From contig NZ_HE978541.1 in the NCBI RefSeq assembly GCF_000311785.1, positions 173,895 through 237,894 of the forward strand: a DNA stretch of 64,000 nucleotides. The letters run 5' to 3'. The notes under the pieces are model-generated. The model was not told the DNA's origin, made no database searches, and saw only the letters and a list, made by a program, of their open reading frames with translations. Shown here one piece after another: positions 1 through 8,814 of the stretch (the first letter of the stretch is position 1; each line of letters starts with the position of its first letter). The DNA is from Brevibacillus massiliensis. GTDB lineage: Bacteria; Bacillota; Bacilli; Brevibacillales; Brevibacillaceae. A program made the position numbers and the translations under genes.

Positions 1-782
1 GCTGCGGCCAGCTCAGCCGCTTTGGCAAACGCGACGATGCCGGCGACGTTGGGAGTCGCGGAGCGCATTCCCCGCTCCTGCCCGCCCCCGTGGAGAATCG
101 GGTCGATCCTCACACCCTTCCGCACGTACAGGGCAGCCACGCCTTTCGGACCGCCCAGCTTGTGGGCATTGATCGTCAACAGGTCCACCTGCATTCGCAC
201 AGCATCTACTTCTATCTTTCCGTAACTTTGCACCGCGTCCGAGTGGAACAAGATGTTTTTGCCGCGCAGAAAAGCTCCGATTTCCGCAATCGGCTGAATC
301 GTACCGACGACGTTATTCGCGTGCATGACGCTCACCAGCACCGTGTCCGGCGAAATGGCCTCGTACAACTTCTCCGGGATGATCCGCCCGTTTTCGTCCA
401 CCGGGACGTACGTCACCCGAAATCCTTCCGCTGCCAGCGCCCGGCAGGTTTCTCTTACCGCCGGATGCTCCACTGCGCTGGCAATCACGTGATTCCCTTT
501 TCCCAACCGGCGCATGCGCCGCGCCCCGCCGAGGATGGCGAGGTTATTGGATTCTGTGCCGCTGGCGGTAAAGATCAGCTCTTTGCCGTGAGCACCGATC
601 GTTTTGGCGATCGAGGCCCTGGCCACATCCAGGGCTTCCTTTGCCTGAAAGCCAAATGGATGGATGCTCCCCGGATTGCCGAAATATTCCATACAGTACG
701 GCGCCATTACTGCGAAAGCCTCCGGCCGCATCGGAGTGGCTGCAGCGTGATCGAAGTAGCGTGCAAGATCAAGTTGGGGCAT
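1..782 (-). CDS. nifS: Cysteine desulfurase, NifS family (3' end outside window)
   Basis: PLP-dependent enzyme that takes sulfur from L-cysteine as a persulfide. Next to the nad genes its usual job is to build the [4Fe-4S] cluster of quinolinate synthase NadA. The minus-strand frame starts at ATG 782-780 (MPQLDLARYFDHAAATPM) and stays open for 260 codons to the window edge; the family is about 380 residues, so roughly the last third is missing. Visible family marks are TASGTESNNLAI near residue 70, HSDAVQS, and the PLP lysine in NAHKLGGPKG (K208). It is divergent from nadB, as in Bacillus subtilis, and shares its control region. Recognition is firm; the exact biological partner is inferred from context. 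Confidence 0.93.
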   Translation of the reverse strand, partial: MPQLDLARYFDHAAATPMRPEAFAVMAPYCMEYFGNPGSIHPFGFQAKEALDVARASIAKTIGAHGKELIFTASGTESNNLAILGGARRMRRLGKGNHVIASAVEHPAVRETCRALAAEGFRVTYVPVDENGRIIPEKLYEAISPDTVLVSVMHANNVVGTIQPIAEIGAFLRGKNILFHSDAVQSYGKIEVDAVRMQVDLLTINAHKLGGPKGVAALYVRKGVRIDPILHGGGQERGMRSATPNVAGIVAFAKAAELAA

Positions 783-841
783 GGCAAACACCTCTCTGGA
801 ACGTATTGGGAGCAGGATTTGACATCGTAACTTTACAGTTA

Positions 842-884
842 ATTTTACACATGTCTTGACATAAATCAATAGCAGTCAAATAAT
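842..884. promoter_or_regulatory. Divergent nifS/nadB promoters with candidate NiaR operator
   Basis: For nadB, a perfect -35 TTGACA lies at 856-861, with a 17-base spacer and -10 AATAAT at 879-884. On the minus strand a weaker nifS pair can be read: TTGATT (869-864), 16 bases, TAAAAT (847-842). The inverted repeat ATGTC-TT-GACAT at 851-862 overlaps the nadB -35 and falls between the two nifS boxes. That is where a repressor would block both genes. The niacin-responsive repressor gene (4437-4949) is in the same cluster, so NiaR is the natural candidate, but the assignment is inferred from position only. Confidence 0.6.
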
Positions 885-928
885 AGAGTCGTAGATTTGG
901 ACATCAGCAAAGCGAAAGAAGGGTGGCC

Positions 929-2500
929 ATGGGAAATGACGTTGCGGCAGATTACGTTGTCATCGGTTCCGGAATAGCGGGTTTGACACTCGGTTTATTG
1001 GCATCCCGCCACGGCCGGGTCGCCCTCGTCACGAAGGGGAACGTCCGCGACTGCAACAGCAGCCTGGCACAAGGCGGAATCGCTGCGGCGCTGTCCGCAG
1101 ACGACAGCGCGAGCCTGCACGGCGAAGATACGCTTCGGACCGGTCAGGGCCTTTGCCACGCCGGGACGGTTGACACCTACGTTCGTCTGGCTCCGGATGC
1201 CGTCCGCTTCCTGCAGGAAGTCGGCGTCGCTTGGGACTGCGACCGCGACGGCAATCTGCTCCTCGGTAGAGAGGGCGCACACAGCAGAAAGCGAATCGTC
1301 CACGCAGGCGGTGATGCAACCGGACGGGCGATTGTCAAAACATTGGCCGGGCAGCTTTATGCCAATCCAAACATCAGCTTGTGGGAAAATACGGCGGTTG
1401 TGAAGCTTGCGGTGGAAGACGGGGAATGCACCGGAGCGGTAGGGCAAGACTCGTCCGGCCAGCTGATTCGCTTCCGGGCGAAAGCGGTTGTTCTCGCCAC
1501 CGGCGGGCTGGGCCAGCTGTACAAGTACACCACCAACACCGGCGGCAGCACCGGTGACGGGTACGCCTTGGCCTACCGGGCAGGGGCGCTTTTGCGCGAC
1601 ATGGAATTTGTGCAGTTTCATCCGACTGCTTTGAAGTGCGGAACCACTCCTCTTCCGCTCGTCTCCGAAGCCGTTCGGGGTGAAGGGGCGATCCTTGTCA
1701 ACTCCAGGAAGGAGGCTTTCATGCGCCGCTACCATGAGTGGGGCGAGCTGGCCTCGCGGGACATCGTCTCCAGGGCGATCTACGCCGAGATGCAGGCGGG
1801 CCGGGATGTATATCTGGACGCCCGCCCGATTTCCGGATTTGCCAAGAGGTTTCCCACTGTCTGGGCCTCCTGTCAAAGGATCGGGATTGATCCGGCTGTC
1901 GACTTGATTCCCGTCGTTCCGGCCGCCCACTACACAATGGGCGGAATCCAGACGGATGACCGGGGCCAGGCCTCCGTTCCGCGATTGTTTGCGATTGGCG
2001 AAGCGGCTTCCAGCGGGTTTCACGGGGCAAATCGTTTGGCCAGCAATTCCCTGCTCGAGGGGCTCGTCATGGCTTTTCGCACGGCAGAGGCTCTCGCCGA
2101 ACTGCCGCCGCCGGGGCGGTGCAGCTGGACGGATGCCGCTCTGCTTGCGGATGATGCTCGGGCACAGCCGCTGCATGCAAGCCCGGAACTGCTCCGGCAA
2201 GTCCAGGATGTGATGTGGACCCACGCCGGGATCGTCCGGGATGAGCGGCAACTGCAGCATGCCCGCGCCCTGCTTCAATCCTGGCTCGGTCAGTCTGCTC
2301 TTCGGCCGGGAGCCGACCAAAATCTCCTGACCGCCGCGCTTTTGGTCGTGCAGCCTGCCATCTGGCGCAAGGAGAGCAGAGGGGCCCATTACCGCCTGGA
2401 CTACCCTGGGACAGACCCGGAATATGACACTCATTCGATACAAGGAGGAAGCTATGAATCTATTGCTCGTACGCCAGCTGCTTCAGCAGGCGCTCATTGA
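929..2500 (+). CDS. nadB: L-aspartate oxidase
   Basis: FAD flavoprotein that oxidises L-aspartate to iminoaspartate, the first step of de novo NAD synthesis. The N-terminus carries the dinucleotide-binding motif VIGSGIAGLTLGLLA. Further motifs of the succinate dehydrogenase/aspartate oxidase family follow: SSLAQGGIAAA, a long FAD domain, HYTMGGI and GEAASSGFHGANRLASNSLLEG. It has about 523 residues, usual for the family. ATG 929 is chosen because GAAGG at 918-922 is six bases away; an in-frame GTG at 923 would touch that site. The 3' end overlaps nadC by 47 bases, which suggests translational coupling. First gene of the nadB-nadC-nadA-niaR operon. Confidence 0.95.
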   Translation: MGNDVAADYVVIGSGIAGLTLGLLASRHGRVALVTKGNVRDCNSSLAQGGIAAALSADDSASLHGEDTLRTGQGLCHAGTVDTYVRLAPDAVRFLQEVGVAWDCDRDGNLLLGREGAHSRKRIVHAGGDATGRAIVKTLAGQLYANPNISLWENTAVVKLAVEDGECTGAVGQDSSGQLIRFRAKAVVLATGGLGQLYKYTTNTGGSTGDGYALAYRAGALLRDMEFVQFHPTALKCGTTPLPLVSEAVRGEGAILVNSRKEAFMRRYHEWGELASRDIVSRAIYAEMQAGRDVYLDARPISGFAKRFPTVWASCQRIGIDPAVDLIPVVPAAHYTMGGIQTDDRGQASVPRLFAIGEAASSGFHGANRLASNSLLEGLVMAFRTAEALAELPPPGRCSWTDAALLADDARAQPLHASPELLRQVQDVMWTHAGIVRDERQLQHARALLQSWLGQSALRPGADQNLLTAALLVVQPAIWRKESRGAHYRLDYPGTDPEYDTHSIQGGSYESIARTPAASAGAH

Positions 2501-3284
2501 AGATATCGGCACTCGCGATCTGACGACGGAATTGTTGTTTGAACCAGGGGACATGCTGAGCGGCATGCTGCTGGCCAAAAAGGAAGGGAGAATTGCCGGT
2601 CTCTCCGTTGCCGAGGAGGTGTTTCGGCTCCTCGATCCCCAGATCCGTTTTGCCGGGCAGGCCGCGGACGGCACAGACGTAAAAGCGGGAGAGCGGATCG
2701 CGACGGTAACCGGAAGGGCCCGCGCCATCCTCTCCGGAGAGCGGATCGCCCTTAATTTTTTGCAGAGAATGTCGGGTATCGCCACCGCGACACGTGACGT
2801 CTGCCGCAGCGTGGCCGATTTGCCGGTGCGGATTGCCGATACCCGCAAGACGATGCCGGGACTCAGGCTGTTTGACAAACACGCGGTAGCCGTCGGCGGC
2901 GGAATCAATCACCGGTTTGGCCTGTACGATGCGGTCATGATCAAGGATAACCACATCGCCGCGTCTGGTTCGATCCGTGCAGCAGCAGCCAAGGTCAAGC
3001 GCGGAGCCGGCCATCTCGTCAAGATTGAAGTGGAGGCCGAAACCCTTGATCAGGTGAAAGAAGCGGTGGAAGCAGGCGTCGATGTGATCTTGCTGGACAA
3101 CATGTCGCCGGAGATGATGAGGGAAGCGGTGCAGATCGTGGGAGGACGTGCCGTCACCGAGGCTTCCGGAGGCATTACGCCAGAAACAGTGAGAGAGTAC
3201 GCTGTGACCGGAGTGGATGTCATTTCCCTCGGCTGGCTTACTCACTCGGTCAAGGCTTTGGATATAAGCCTTGACCTTACCTAG
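2454..3284 (+). CDS. nadC: Nicotinate-nucleotide pyrophosphorylase (quinolinate phosphoribosyltransferase)
   Basis: Converts quinolinate and PRPP to nicotinate mononucleotide, CO2 and pyrophosphate, the third step of de novo NAD synthesis. It has 276 residues, usual for NadC. Visible family motifs are GERIALNFLQRMSGIAT, the IADTRKTMPGLR phosphoribosyl-binding stretch, KDNHIAASGS, KIEVEAETLDQ and EASGGITPETV. ATG 2454 follows an AAGGAGG site at 2442-2448 that lies inside the end of nadB. The stop is 16 bases before the nadA start. No irregularities seen. Confidence 0.96.
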   Translation: MNLLLVRQLLQQALIEDIGTRDLTTELLFEPGDMLSGMLLAKKEGRIAGLSVAEEVFRLLDPQIRFAGQAADGTDVKAGERIATVTGRARAILSGERIALNFLQRMSGIATATRDVCRSVADLPVRIADTRKTMPGLRLFDKHAVAVGGGINHRFGLYDAVMIKDNHIAASGSIRAAAAKVKRGAGHLVKIEVEAETLDQVKEAVEAGVDVILLDNMSPEMMREAVQIVGGRAVTEASGGITPETVREYAVTGVDVISLGWLTHSVKALDISLDLT

Positions 3285-3300
3285 ACAGGAGGGTACAGAT

Positions 3301-4404
3301 ATGTCGGCAACAGATAGCCTGGCAACCGGGCCTACTTCACTAACCGAGTACAGGGCGCTGCCTTCAGAGGAGCTGGACCTGAGGATTCGCCGGGCCAAGG
3401 CGGCCCTGGGAAAAGATCTCGTGATCCTGGGACACCACTACCAGCGTGACGATGTCATCGCACATTCCGACTATCGGGGAGATTCCCTGCAGCTGGCCCG
3501 CATCGCCGCCAATCTGCGGGAGGCGAAGTACATCGTGTTTTGCGGCGTCCACTTTATGGCGGAGACGGCTGATATCTTGACGTCGGATGACCAAATGGTG
3601 ATTTTGCCCGATATGAATGCCGGCTGCTCGATGGCGGACATGGCAGATGAGCAGGAAGTGGAGGAGTGCTGGGAGATCATTACGGAGCGATTTGGCGAAT
3701 CGATCATTCCGGTCACATACGTCAATTCCGCCGCTGCCATCAAAGCGTTCGTTGGCAGCCGGGGAGGACTGACGATCACATCATCCAATGCGGCGCGCGT
3801 TTTTGCCCACGCCCTGGAAGCGAAGGAACGGATTCTGTTCTTGCCCGATCAGCACCTTGGCCGCAATACCGGGGCAGCATGCGGCATACCGCTATCCCGG
3901 ATGTGCGTCTACGATCCGAAAGAAATGCTGCTCGAGTATCCGCATGGAGAGGCAGACCCCCGCGTGATCCTGTGGAAGGGGCACTGCTCTGTTCACACCA
4001 AGTTTGAGCCTCGCCACGTGCGGCAGGCAAGAGAGGCCTACCCCGGCATCCGCGTGCTCGTCCACCCCGAATGCACCTATGAAACGGTGCAGCTGGCCGA
4101 TGAGAACGGATCGACCGACTACATCATCAGAGCTGTGCAAAACGCGCCCGCCGGCACCAAATGGGCGATCGGAACGGAACACAATCTGGTCAATCGGCTC
4201 GCACAGGAGCATCCCGAACAGTTTATCGTATCGCTCAATGAGATGATCTGCCCTTGTTTGACGATGAACCGAATTGACCGGCCGCATCTGCTCTGGTCGC
4301 TGGAGAACATCATCGCGGGTACGCCCCAAAATCAAATCAGGGTGTCCCCGAACATCGCTGGAGCGGCCAAGGTGGCTATTGAACGGATGCTAAACATTTC
4401 GTAG
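3301..4404 (+). CDS. nadA: Quinolinate synthase
   Basis: Iron-sulfur enzyme that condenses iminoaspartate (from NadB) with dihydroxyacetone phosphate to quinolinate. It has 367 residues, the longer Bacillus-type NadA. Visible motifs are LGHHYQRDDVI near the N-terminus, FCGVHFMAETA, NAGCSMADM, LFLPDQHLGRNT, HPECTYE and the late ICPCLTMNRI. These hold candidate cysteine ligands of the [4Fe-4S] cluster. ATG 3301 is chosen because AGGAGGG at 3287-3293 is well spaced; the open frame extends further upstream without a better site. The divergent NifS-type desulfurase probably supplies cluster sulfur. Confidence 0.96.
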   Translation: MSATDSLATGPTSLTEYRALPSEELDLRIRRAKAALGKDLVILGHHYQRDDVIAHSDYRGDSLQLARIAANLREAKYIVFCGVHFMAETADILTSDDQMVILPDMNAGCSMADMADEQEVEECWEIITERFGESIIPVTYVNSAAAIKAFVGSRGGLTITSSNAARVFAHALEAKERILFLPDQHLGRNTGAACGIPLSRMCVYDPKEMLLEYPHGEADPRVILWKGHCSVHTKFEPRHVRQAREAYPGIRVLVHPECTYETVQLADENGSTDYIIRAVQNAPAGTKWAIGTEHNLVNRLAQEHPEQFIVSLNEMICPCLTMNRIDRPHLLWSLENIIAGTPQNQIRVSPNIAGAAKVAIERMLNIS

Positions 4405-4436
4405 ACTGGAAGAAACAGCTTTCTTGGGGGGCTTGC

Positions 4437-4949
4437 ATGGAGCGCAGACAACAACTCTTGGAGATTCTGAGATCATCTCCCGAACCGGTCGCCGGTTCCC
4501 GGCTTGCAGGTATGCTGCAGGTCAGCCGGCAGACGATTGTGCAGGATATCGCCTTTCTGCGCAAGGATGGTTATCCGATCATCAGCACGACCCAGGGGTA
4601 TGTGCTGGAGGGCGGTACGAAAACGAGTTGCCGCGGGGTACTCGGTATTGTCCACACCCCCGAGCAGTTGAAACGGGAGCTGGAAATACTGGTGGCTCAT
4701 CATGTAGTGGTTGAGGATGTATTTATCGACCACCCTGTTTACGGGCGGATCATAGGCGTCCTGGACATCGCGACACCCAAGGATGTCAAGCAGTTTCTTG
4801 AGAAGCGGGCCAACTCCATGATTCCGCTGTTTTCGGAGGTAACAGGCGGGCTGCATTATCACACCTTGGCGGCGGAGGACCAAGAGACGATCGCCGATGC
4901 GAAGGCGGCGCTTCTTGCGGAAGGGTTTCAATTAGTGGATCCAAATTAG
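4437..4949 (+). CDS. niaR: Niacin-responsive transcriptional repressor of NAD synthesis (NiaR/YrxA, HTH plus 3H domain)
   Basis: A 170-residue regulator. The N-terminal winged helix (about residues 1-60; LQVSRQTIVQDIAFL is the recognition region) is followed by a 3H ligand-binding domain with its conserved histidines in VAHHVVVEDV, IDHPVYGR and GLHYHTLAAED. In B. subtilis and relatives this family binds niacin and represses nadBCA and nifS. In B. subtilis yrxA goes with nifS, but here it closes the nadBCA operon, 32 bases after nadA. Its TAG stop lies in the loop of the transcription terminator at 4929-4968. Function is well supported by family and context. Confidence 0.92.
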   Translation: MERRQQLLEILRSSPEPVAGSRLAGMLQVSRQTIVQDIAFLRKDGYPIISTTQGYVLEGGTKTSCRGVLGIVHTPEQLKRELEILVAHHVVVEDVFIDHPVYGRIIGVLDIATPKDVKQFLEKRANSMIPLFSEVTGGLHYHTLAAEDQETIADAKAALLAEGFQLVDPN

Positions 4950-4968
4950 GGATCCACTAATTGTTTTT
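4929..4968 (+). terminator. Rho-independent terminator of the nad operon, overlapping the niaR stop
   Basis: Perfect 14-bp stem: arm 4929-4942 pairs with 4950-4963, with a 7-base loop 4943-4949, followed by five T at 4964-4968. The last bases of niaR form the left arm, and the stop codon is the end of the loop. On the opposite strand there is no T tract. Confidence 0.9.
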
Positions 4969-4985
4969 GGAGGGAGGCAGGGGAG

Positions 4986-6302
4986 CTAAGCCAGATTTTC
5001 CAACAATTCTTCAGTGGTAAAGACATGCTGGGCAAAGCGGATCAGGTTGGCCAGCGACGAACGGCGAATCGACGGCTCGTCAAATTTTTCCGGTTTGGCG
5101 TTTGCTTCAAAAAACCAAAGTCTTCCTTGGGGGGTCAGCCCAAAATCCATCGACATCTCAGCCAGGCTTTCCACCTCTTCATTCAGCGAGTGGGCAATGA
5201 TCAGTGCAGCCTCTTCTATCCGTTCGCGGATCTCCTGGGCCTGCTCAGCAAAGACGTGCGTCAGGACAGCAGACGTGGACTGGATGGAACCGCCGCGCGG
5301 AACATGTGTCGTGATACTGTTGACTCCTGCCCGGCGGATGCCGATGCCGGTTACCCCCCATTTTCCGCTACCGTCTTTTTGCACCAGTACCCGCACGTCA
5401 AAGGGGCGCCCCTTGAAGCGGGCGAGGGGAATGCCCTGCTGGATGATGTACCCCTTGTTTTTGGTTTGCTCCTTGAGGTAATTCCACACCTCTTCCAGCC
5501 TTAAAAATCGGAGGGAGATGGAATTCTGCTGATGGACCTGCTGCAAAAACCACTTGTTGTTTTTGCGTTCCAGCCGCATGATCCCCTTGCCCGCCTTCCC
5601 GCTGACAGGTTTCAGATAGACGAAGGGGAACAGGCTGCAGAATAAGCGCAGTTGACTGTAGGTCTCCAGTTTTTTTGTGTATGGCAAAAAGGACGCAGCT
5701 TCCGGATGCTTTTCCAGCCTTTTAAACAGCAGATTCTTATTGAAGAAACGGCGGTTGAACAGGAGAATGTTGGGCGTGGCGGCAAGCTTGTCAAGGGTTT
5801 TGCTGACTTCGGCCATCTTCTCCAATTTGCGTGTCGGAATCCGGTTGTAGACGACGTGGGGAAAAGGCATTACGTGAGCATGCCATGCATCCAGCTTGTC
5901 GTCGTAAAGATACCCCTGAATCCGATTCTCTTTCCAGTCGATTCCCTTCGGAGTGAACACAAAGACAAGGGCGCCTAGTCGTTTGCCGGTGTTGAACAAA
6001 TCCTTGAAATTTTCCTTGTTTCCCTTAAAGCCCACCCCGTCCCCCGCAGTCAAGATACCGATCATGGGCCCGATGATTAGCCGATTGTCTGACCATACCC
6101 AGCGGATTTTGGTACGGATCCATCTGGGTTTTACCGGTGTTTGGACGATGTTGATCAGCTTTTTCATCATCAGCGGGCCGACGAATGTGACGGTTTTTTT
6201 TTGTCTTCTGAGCAAACTGGGCAAGGGCGACGATTTGGCCGATTGCAGACACCAACGCCCTGAAGGAGTAACAGTGAGCCAGCCTGGGTGCAATTTTTGC
6301 AT
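4986..6302 (-). CDS. YheC/YheD-family ATP-grasp protein, copy 4 of 4
   Basis: A 438-residue member of the YheC/YheD ATP-grasp family; in Bacillus these are reported as endospore coat-associated proteins, and their substrate is not known. The core begins at GPMIGILTAGDG. Family motifs follow: IDWKENRIQGYLYDD, VVYNRIPTRKLE, PVSGKAGKGIMRL (nucleotide-binding loop), RPFDVRVLVQKD and FFEANAKP near the C-terminus (metal/ATP ligands). The 90-residue N-terminal domain diverges from the other copies. ATG 6302 follows GGAGG with 8 bases between. Last gene of a four-gene minus-strand run; it converges on niaR, 17 bases from that gene's terminator. Confidence 0.85.
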   Translation of the reverse strand: MQKLHPGWLTVTPSGRWCLQSAKSSPLPSLLRRQKKTVTFVGPLMMKKLINIVQTPVKPRWIRTKIRWVWSDNRLIIGPMIGILTAGDGVGFKGNKENFKDLFNTGKRLGALVFVFTPKGIDWKENRIQGYLYDDKLDAWHAHVMPFPHVVYNRIPTRKLEKMAEVSKTLDKLAATPNILLFNRRFFNKNLLFKRLEKHPEAASFLPYTKKLETYSQLRLFCSLFPFVYLKPVSGKAGKGIMRLERKNNKWFLQQVHQQNSISLRFLRLEEVWNYLKEQTKNKGYIIQQGIPLARFKGRPFDVRVLVQKDGSGKWGVTGIGIRRAGVNSITTHVPRGGSIQSTSAVLTHVFAEQAQEIRERIEEAALIIAHSLNEEVESLAEMSMDFGLTPQGRLWFFEANAKPEKFDEPSIRRSSLANLIRFAQHVFTTEELLENLA

Positions 6303-6332
6303 GCAAATATCCTCCTTCCAGTCAGTCGGACG

Positions 6333-7709
6333 TTAAAAGTTGGCGAGGTAACAGCTGTAATCGACAAGTAGGTTGCGGGAGAATTCGTCCGCCTTCTTTA
6401 GACGGGAGTGTTTAAAGATGGAACGGCCCGGTTTGGAATTTGCCTCAAACATCCAGACATGCCCATGCTTGTCGATGCCCATATCGAGGCCCAACTCCCC
6501 GAGCGGAATGCCCATCGCCTCTTCAATGGCGGCGGCGATTCGCACTGCTGCACTGCTGATTCTCTCCTCGATCAGGTTCCTCCTGTTGCCGAAGATAGAC
6601 TGGAGCAGATCGCTGCCAGGTATGACCGTACCGCCTGTGCGCACATGGGTCGTGACGCTTCCGGAACCAGCCACCTTGGCTGCCATGCAGGAGACGACCC
6701 AATTGTTCTCCTGGTTTTTATGAAGGTGGACGCGAAAGTCAAAGGGGCGGCCGTGATAGGTGTGAAGATTGATGCCTTGCTGTACCAGGTAGGCACTCGG
6801 CTTGCGGCTGCGAAAAATGCGCTGGTACAGCGTCTGCGCACTGTTGAAAGTACGCTTGATGTTCCCGGAAGACGTATGGTAGGAAACTTCGTAAGAATGA
6901 TCGGCTGTTCGCATAACCTTCAGGATGCCGATTCCAAGGCTTCCGTTTTTTGGCTTCAAATAGACCATTCGGTATTTTCTCATCATCCGGCGGAGATTCT
7001 CGAGCGAAGCGTAGTTATGCGTCTCCGGAATAAACTCATTTACTTCATCCAGCGGATAGAGCAGTTTGTGAACGCCCCATTTGTTGAAAAAACCGCTGTT
7101 GAAAATGGGCAGGTTGATCTCGTTTTCCAATTTCTCTTTTACAAATCTTACCTTATCCTGCTTTTCTGCCGTCCTCGACGGGACGCGATCGTAAACGACA
7201 TCCGGCAGCGGCGCCGTGATGTTGCGCCAGACGTACTCTCCCTCTCTGGTCGGGCGGAGAAACCAGGCATTGACCAGGTTGCGGGTCCAATCGATGTCGT
7301 CGGGAGAAAAGATGTAGTAGTACACTCCCCTGCCCTTCTGGGCCTGAAGCAAATCGCGAAAGAAGGACGTGCGCATCCCGATCGGCCTTCTGGAATCGTA
7401 CCTGAGCCCGGTCGTGAGGATGCCGATGGCCGGTCCAATCCGCAGTACATCCCCTTCTTGCTTGAGGTGAATCAGGCCGGGGTGGGGAACAGACAGTTCT
7501 TTTCGCAAGGTGCTGGTCATTCTGATGACGTTGCCCTCCGGATTTTTTCTATCCTGAAAAACAATTGCTGACACTGCTCGCTTGCCGAGGGAGATAGTGA
7601 CCTGCTGCCGAGGTTCAAGCTGCAGCTTTTGGCATAGACCGAGCGGTATGACGATCCCTGGAACGTTTTGGTGGGTAAAGAAGCGGAGCCGCACTAATAT
7701 GGAGTCCAT
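6333..7709 (-). CDS. YheC/YheD-family ATP-grasp protein, copy 3 of 4
   Basis: A 458-residue relative of the flanking genes. An N-terminal beta-rich domain of about 100 residues (MDSILVRLRFF onward) is followed by the ATP-grasp core. Shared motifs are GPAIGILTTGLRYD, DDIDWTRNLVNAWF, VVYDRVPSRTAEK, PKNGSLGIGILKV, RPFDFRVHLHKN and MFEANSKPGR. ATG 7709 has an AGGAGGT site about 10 bases upstream, placed in the last codons of the preceding gene (stop 7712-7714), so the two are probably translated in turn from one message. Biochemical role unknown; spore coat or envelope ligase is a family-level guess. Confidence 0.86.
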   Translation of the reverse strand: MDSILVRLRFFTHQNVPGIVIPLGLCQKLQLEPRQQVTISLGKRAVSAIVFQDRKNPEGNVIRMTSTLRKELSVPHPGLIHLKQEGDVLRIGPAIGILTTGLRYDSRRPIGMRTSFFRDLLQAQKGRGVYYYIFSPDDIDWTRNLVNAWFLRPTREGEYVWRNITAPLPDVVYDRVPSRTAEKQDKVRFVKEKLENEINLPIFNSGFFNKWGVHKLLYPLDEVNEFIPETHNYASLENLRRMMRKYRMVYLKPKNGSLGIGILKVMRTADHSYEVSYHTSSGNIKRTFNSAQTLYQRIFRSRKPSAYLVQQGINLHTYHGRPFDFRVHLHKNQENNWVVSCMAAKVAGSGSVTTHVRTGGTVIPGSDLLQSIFGNRRNLIEERISSAAVRIAAAIEEAMGIPLGELGLDMGIDKHGHVWMFEANSKPGRSIFKHSRLKKADEFSRNLLVDYSCYLANF

Positions 7710-7711
7710 GC

Positions 7712-8809
7712 TTAGTAACCTCCTACGCGATCTTTCATCAGGTATTGGGCGTACTCGACAGGCTGTGTCAGGGAGCGAAGCCGTGCGGTTTGATCGTCAA
7801 TTTGGCGAAATACATAACGGCCCGGCCTGCTGTTTACCTCAATAATCCAGATCCGTCCCTCCTGGTCAACTCCAAGATCAATGCCAAGTTCGGCGAGGCG
7901 TCCGTGGTACGTCTCGAGAAAACCGGGCAGGAGCTCGGCAACCCGGTCAATTTCAGCCATGATTCGCACCTGCTGCTTCCGGGAAAAATACTTTTCCAAA
8001 AACGGCACGAAAGGCAAAGCTCTGCCGCCTCCGTGCAGGTTGGAAGTGATGGACTTCTTTTCGCCCATCCGAACAGCCTTACCGGTCGTTTGCCACTTTC
8101 CTTCTCCGTTTTTCTGCACGAGTACACGTACGTCAAAAGGGGCGCCATCTGGCGTGTTCAAATCCAGGTACGTTTGGAGGATAAAGGGACGATCGGCGAT
8201 AAAATGTATGAGAAACTCGTGAAGATTTTTCCAGCTATGGATCTTTTTTTGCATGGGACTGTTGTTTCGCTTTCTGCCGATCACCTCAAAACTTCCCTTT
8301 TTGCGGGTGATGCGAATAACGCCGTTGCCGTGGGTGCCAGAAGCTGGCTTTACGATAACGGCCTTCTCGCTGCGCAGCTTTGCAGCGAATGATTTCCATG
8401 TGAAGGGTTGGGTATCCGGCAACAGGCGGGACAGTTCCGGGGAGAGGGCAAGAATCTTGTATACCTGCCATTTTCCCGCGAGACCGTTGCTCATAAATGT
8501 GATTTGCGGATCGCTTTGCAACTTCTCGATAAATGGTTTATATTGACGGTATCCTGGACTGATAAAACAGCGATCGTAAATCACGTCGGGCAGCGGAAAG
8601 GATCCTTTCTGCCATTCATCGTGTTTTAGGAAATACCCGGTTACCGTCCGAGTGTTAAAATCTACCTGAAGCGGTGAAAAGACGAAGACGCCGATTCCCG
8701 ATCTGCGTCCAATCATGGATAGCTTTTTATAAAACTCCTTTTCCTGAAAAGTAGGAGCCAATCCGGAAAAATTGGACATTATCCCCAAGGTAGGAATTTT
8801 ATCGTACAT
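7712..8809 (-). CDS. YheC/YheD-family ATP-grasp protein, copy 2 of 4 (short form without N-terminal domain)
   Basis: About 365 residues. It starts almost directly with the core (YDKIPTLGIMSNF), so it lacks the N-terminal domain of its neighbours. Core motifs are retained: VDFNTRTVTGYFL, VIYDRCFISPGY, PASGTHGNGVIRI, APFDVRVLVQKN, LGIDLGVDQEG and IIEVNSRPGR. An in-frame GTG at 8818 overlaps the stop of the gene upstream. ATG 8809 is preferred because AGGTGA lies five bases before it, while the GTG is itself part of that site. Same direction and operon as the other three copies. Confidence 0.83.
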   Translation of the reverse strand: MYDKIPTLGIMSNFSGLAPTFQEKEFYKKLSMIGRRSGIGVFVFSPLQVDFNTRTVTGYFLKHDEWQKGSFPLPDVIYDRCFISPGYRQYKPFIEKLQSDPQITFMSNGLAGKWQVYKILALSPELSRLLPDTQPFTWKSFAAKLRSEKAVIVKPASGTHGNGVIRITRKKGSFEVIGRKRNNSPMQKKIHSWKNLHEFLIHFIADRPFILQTYLDLNTPDGAPFDVRVLVQKNGEGKWQTTGKAVRMGEKKSITSNLHGGGRALPFVPFLEKYFSRKQQVRIMAEIDRVAELLPGFLETYHGRLAELGIDLGVDQEGRIWIIEVNSRPGRYVFRQIDDQTARLRSLTQPVEYAQYLMKDRVGGY

Positions 8810-8814
8810 GGAGG

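Noticed and set aside
995-2443. A 482-codon minus-strand open frame across nadB
   Set aside because: It is the antisense shadow of a gene with firm family motifs; the high G+C content keeps the opposite frame open. Its translation shows no domain pattern.
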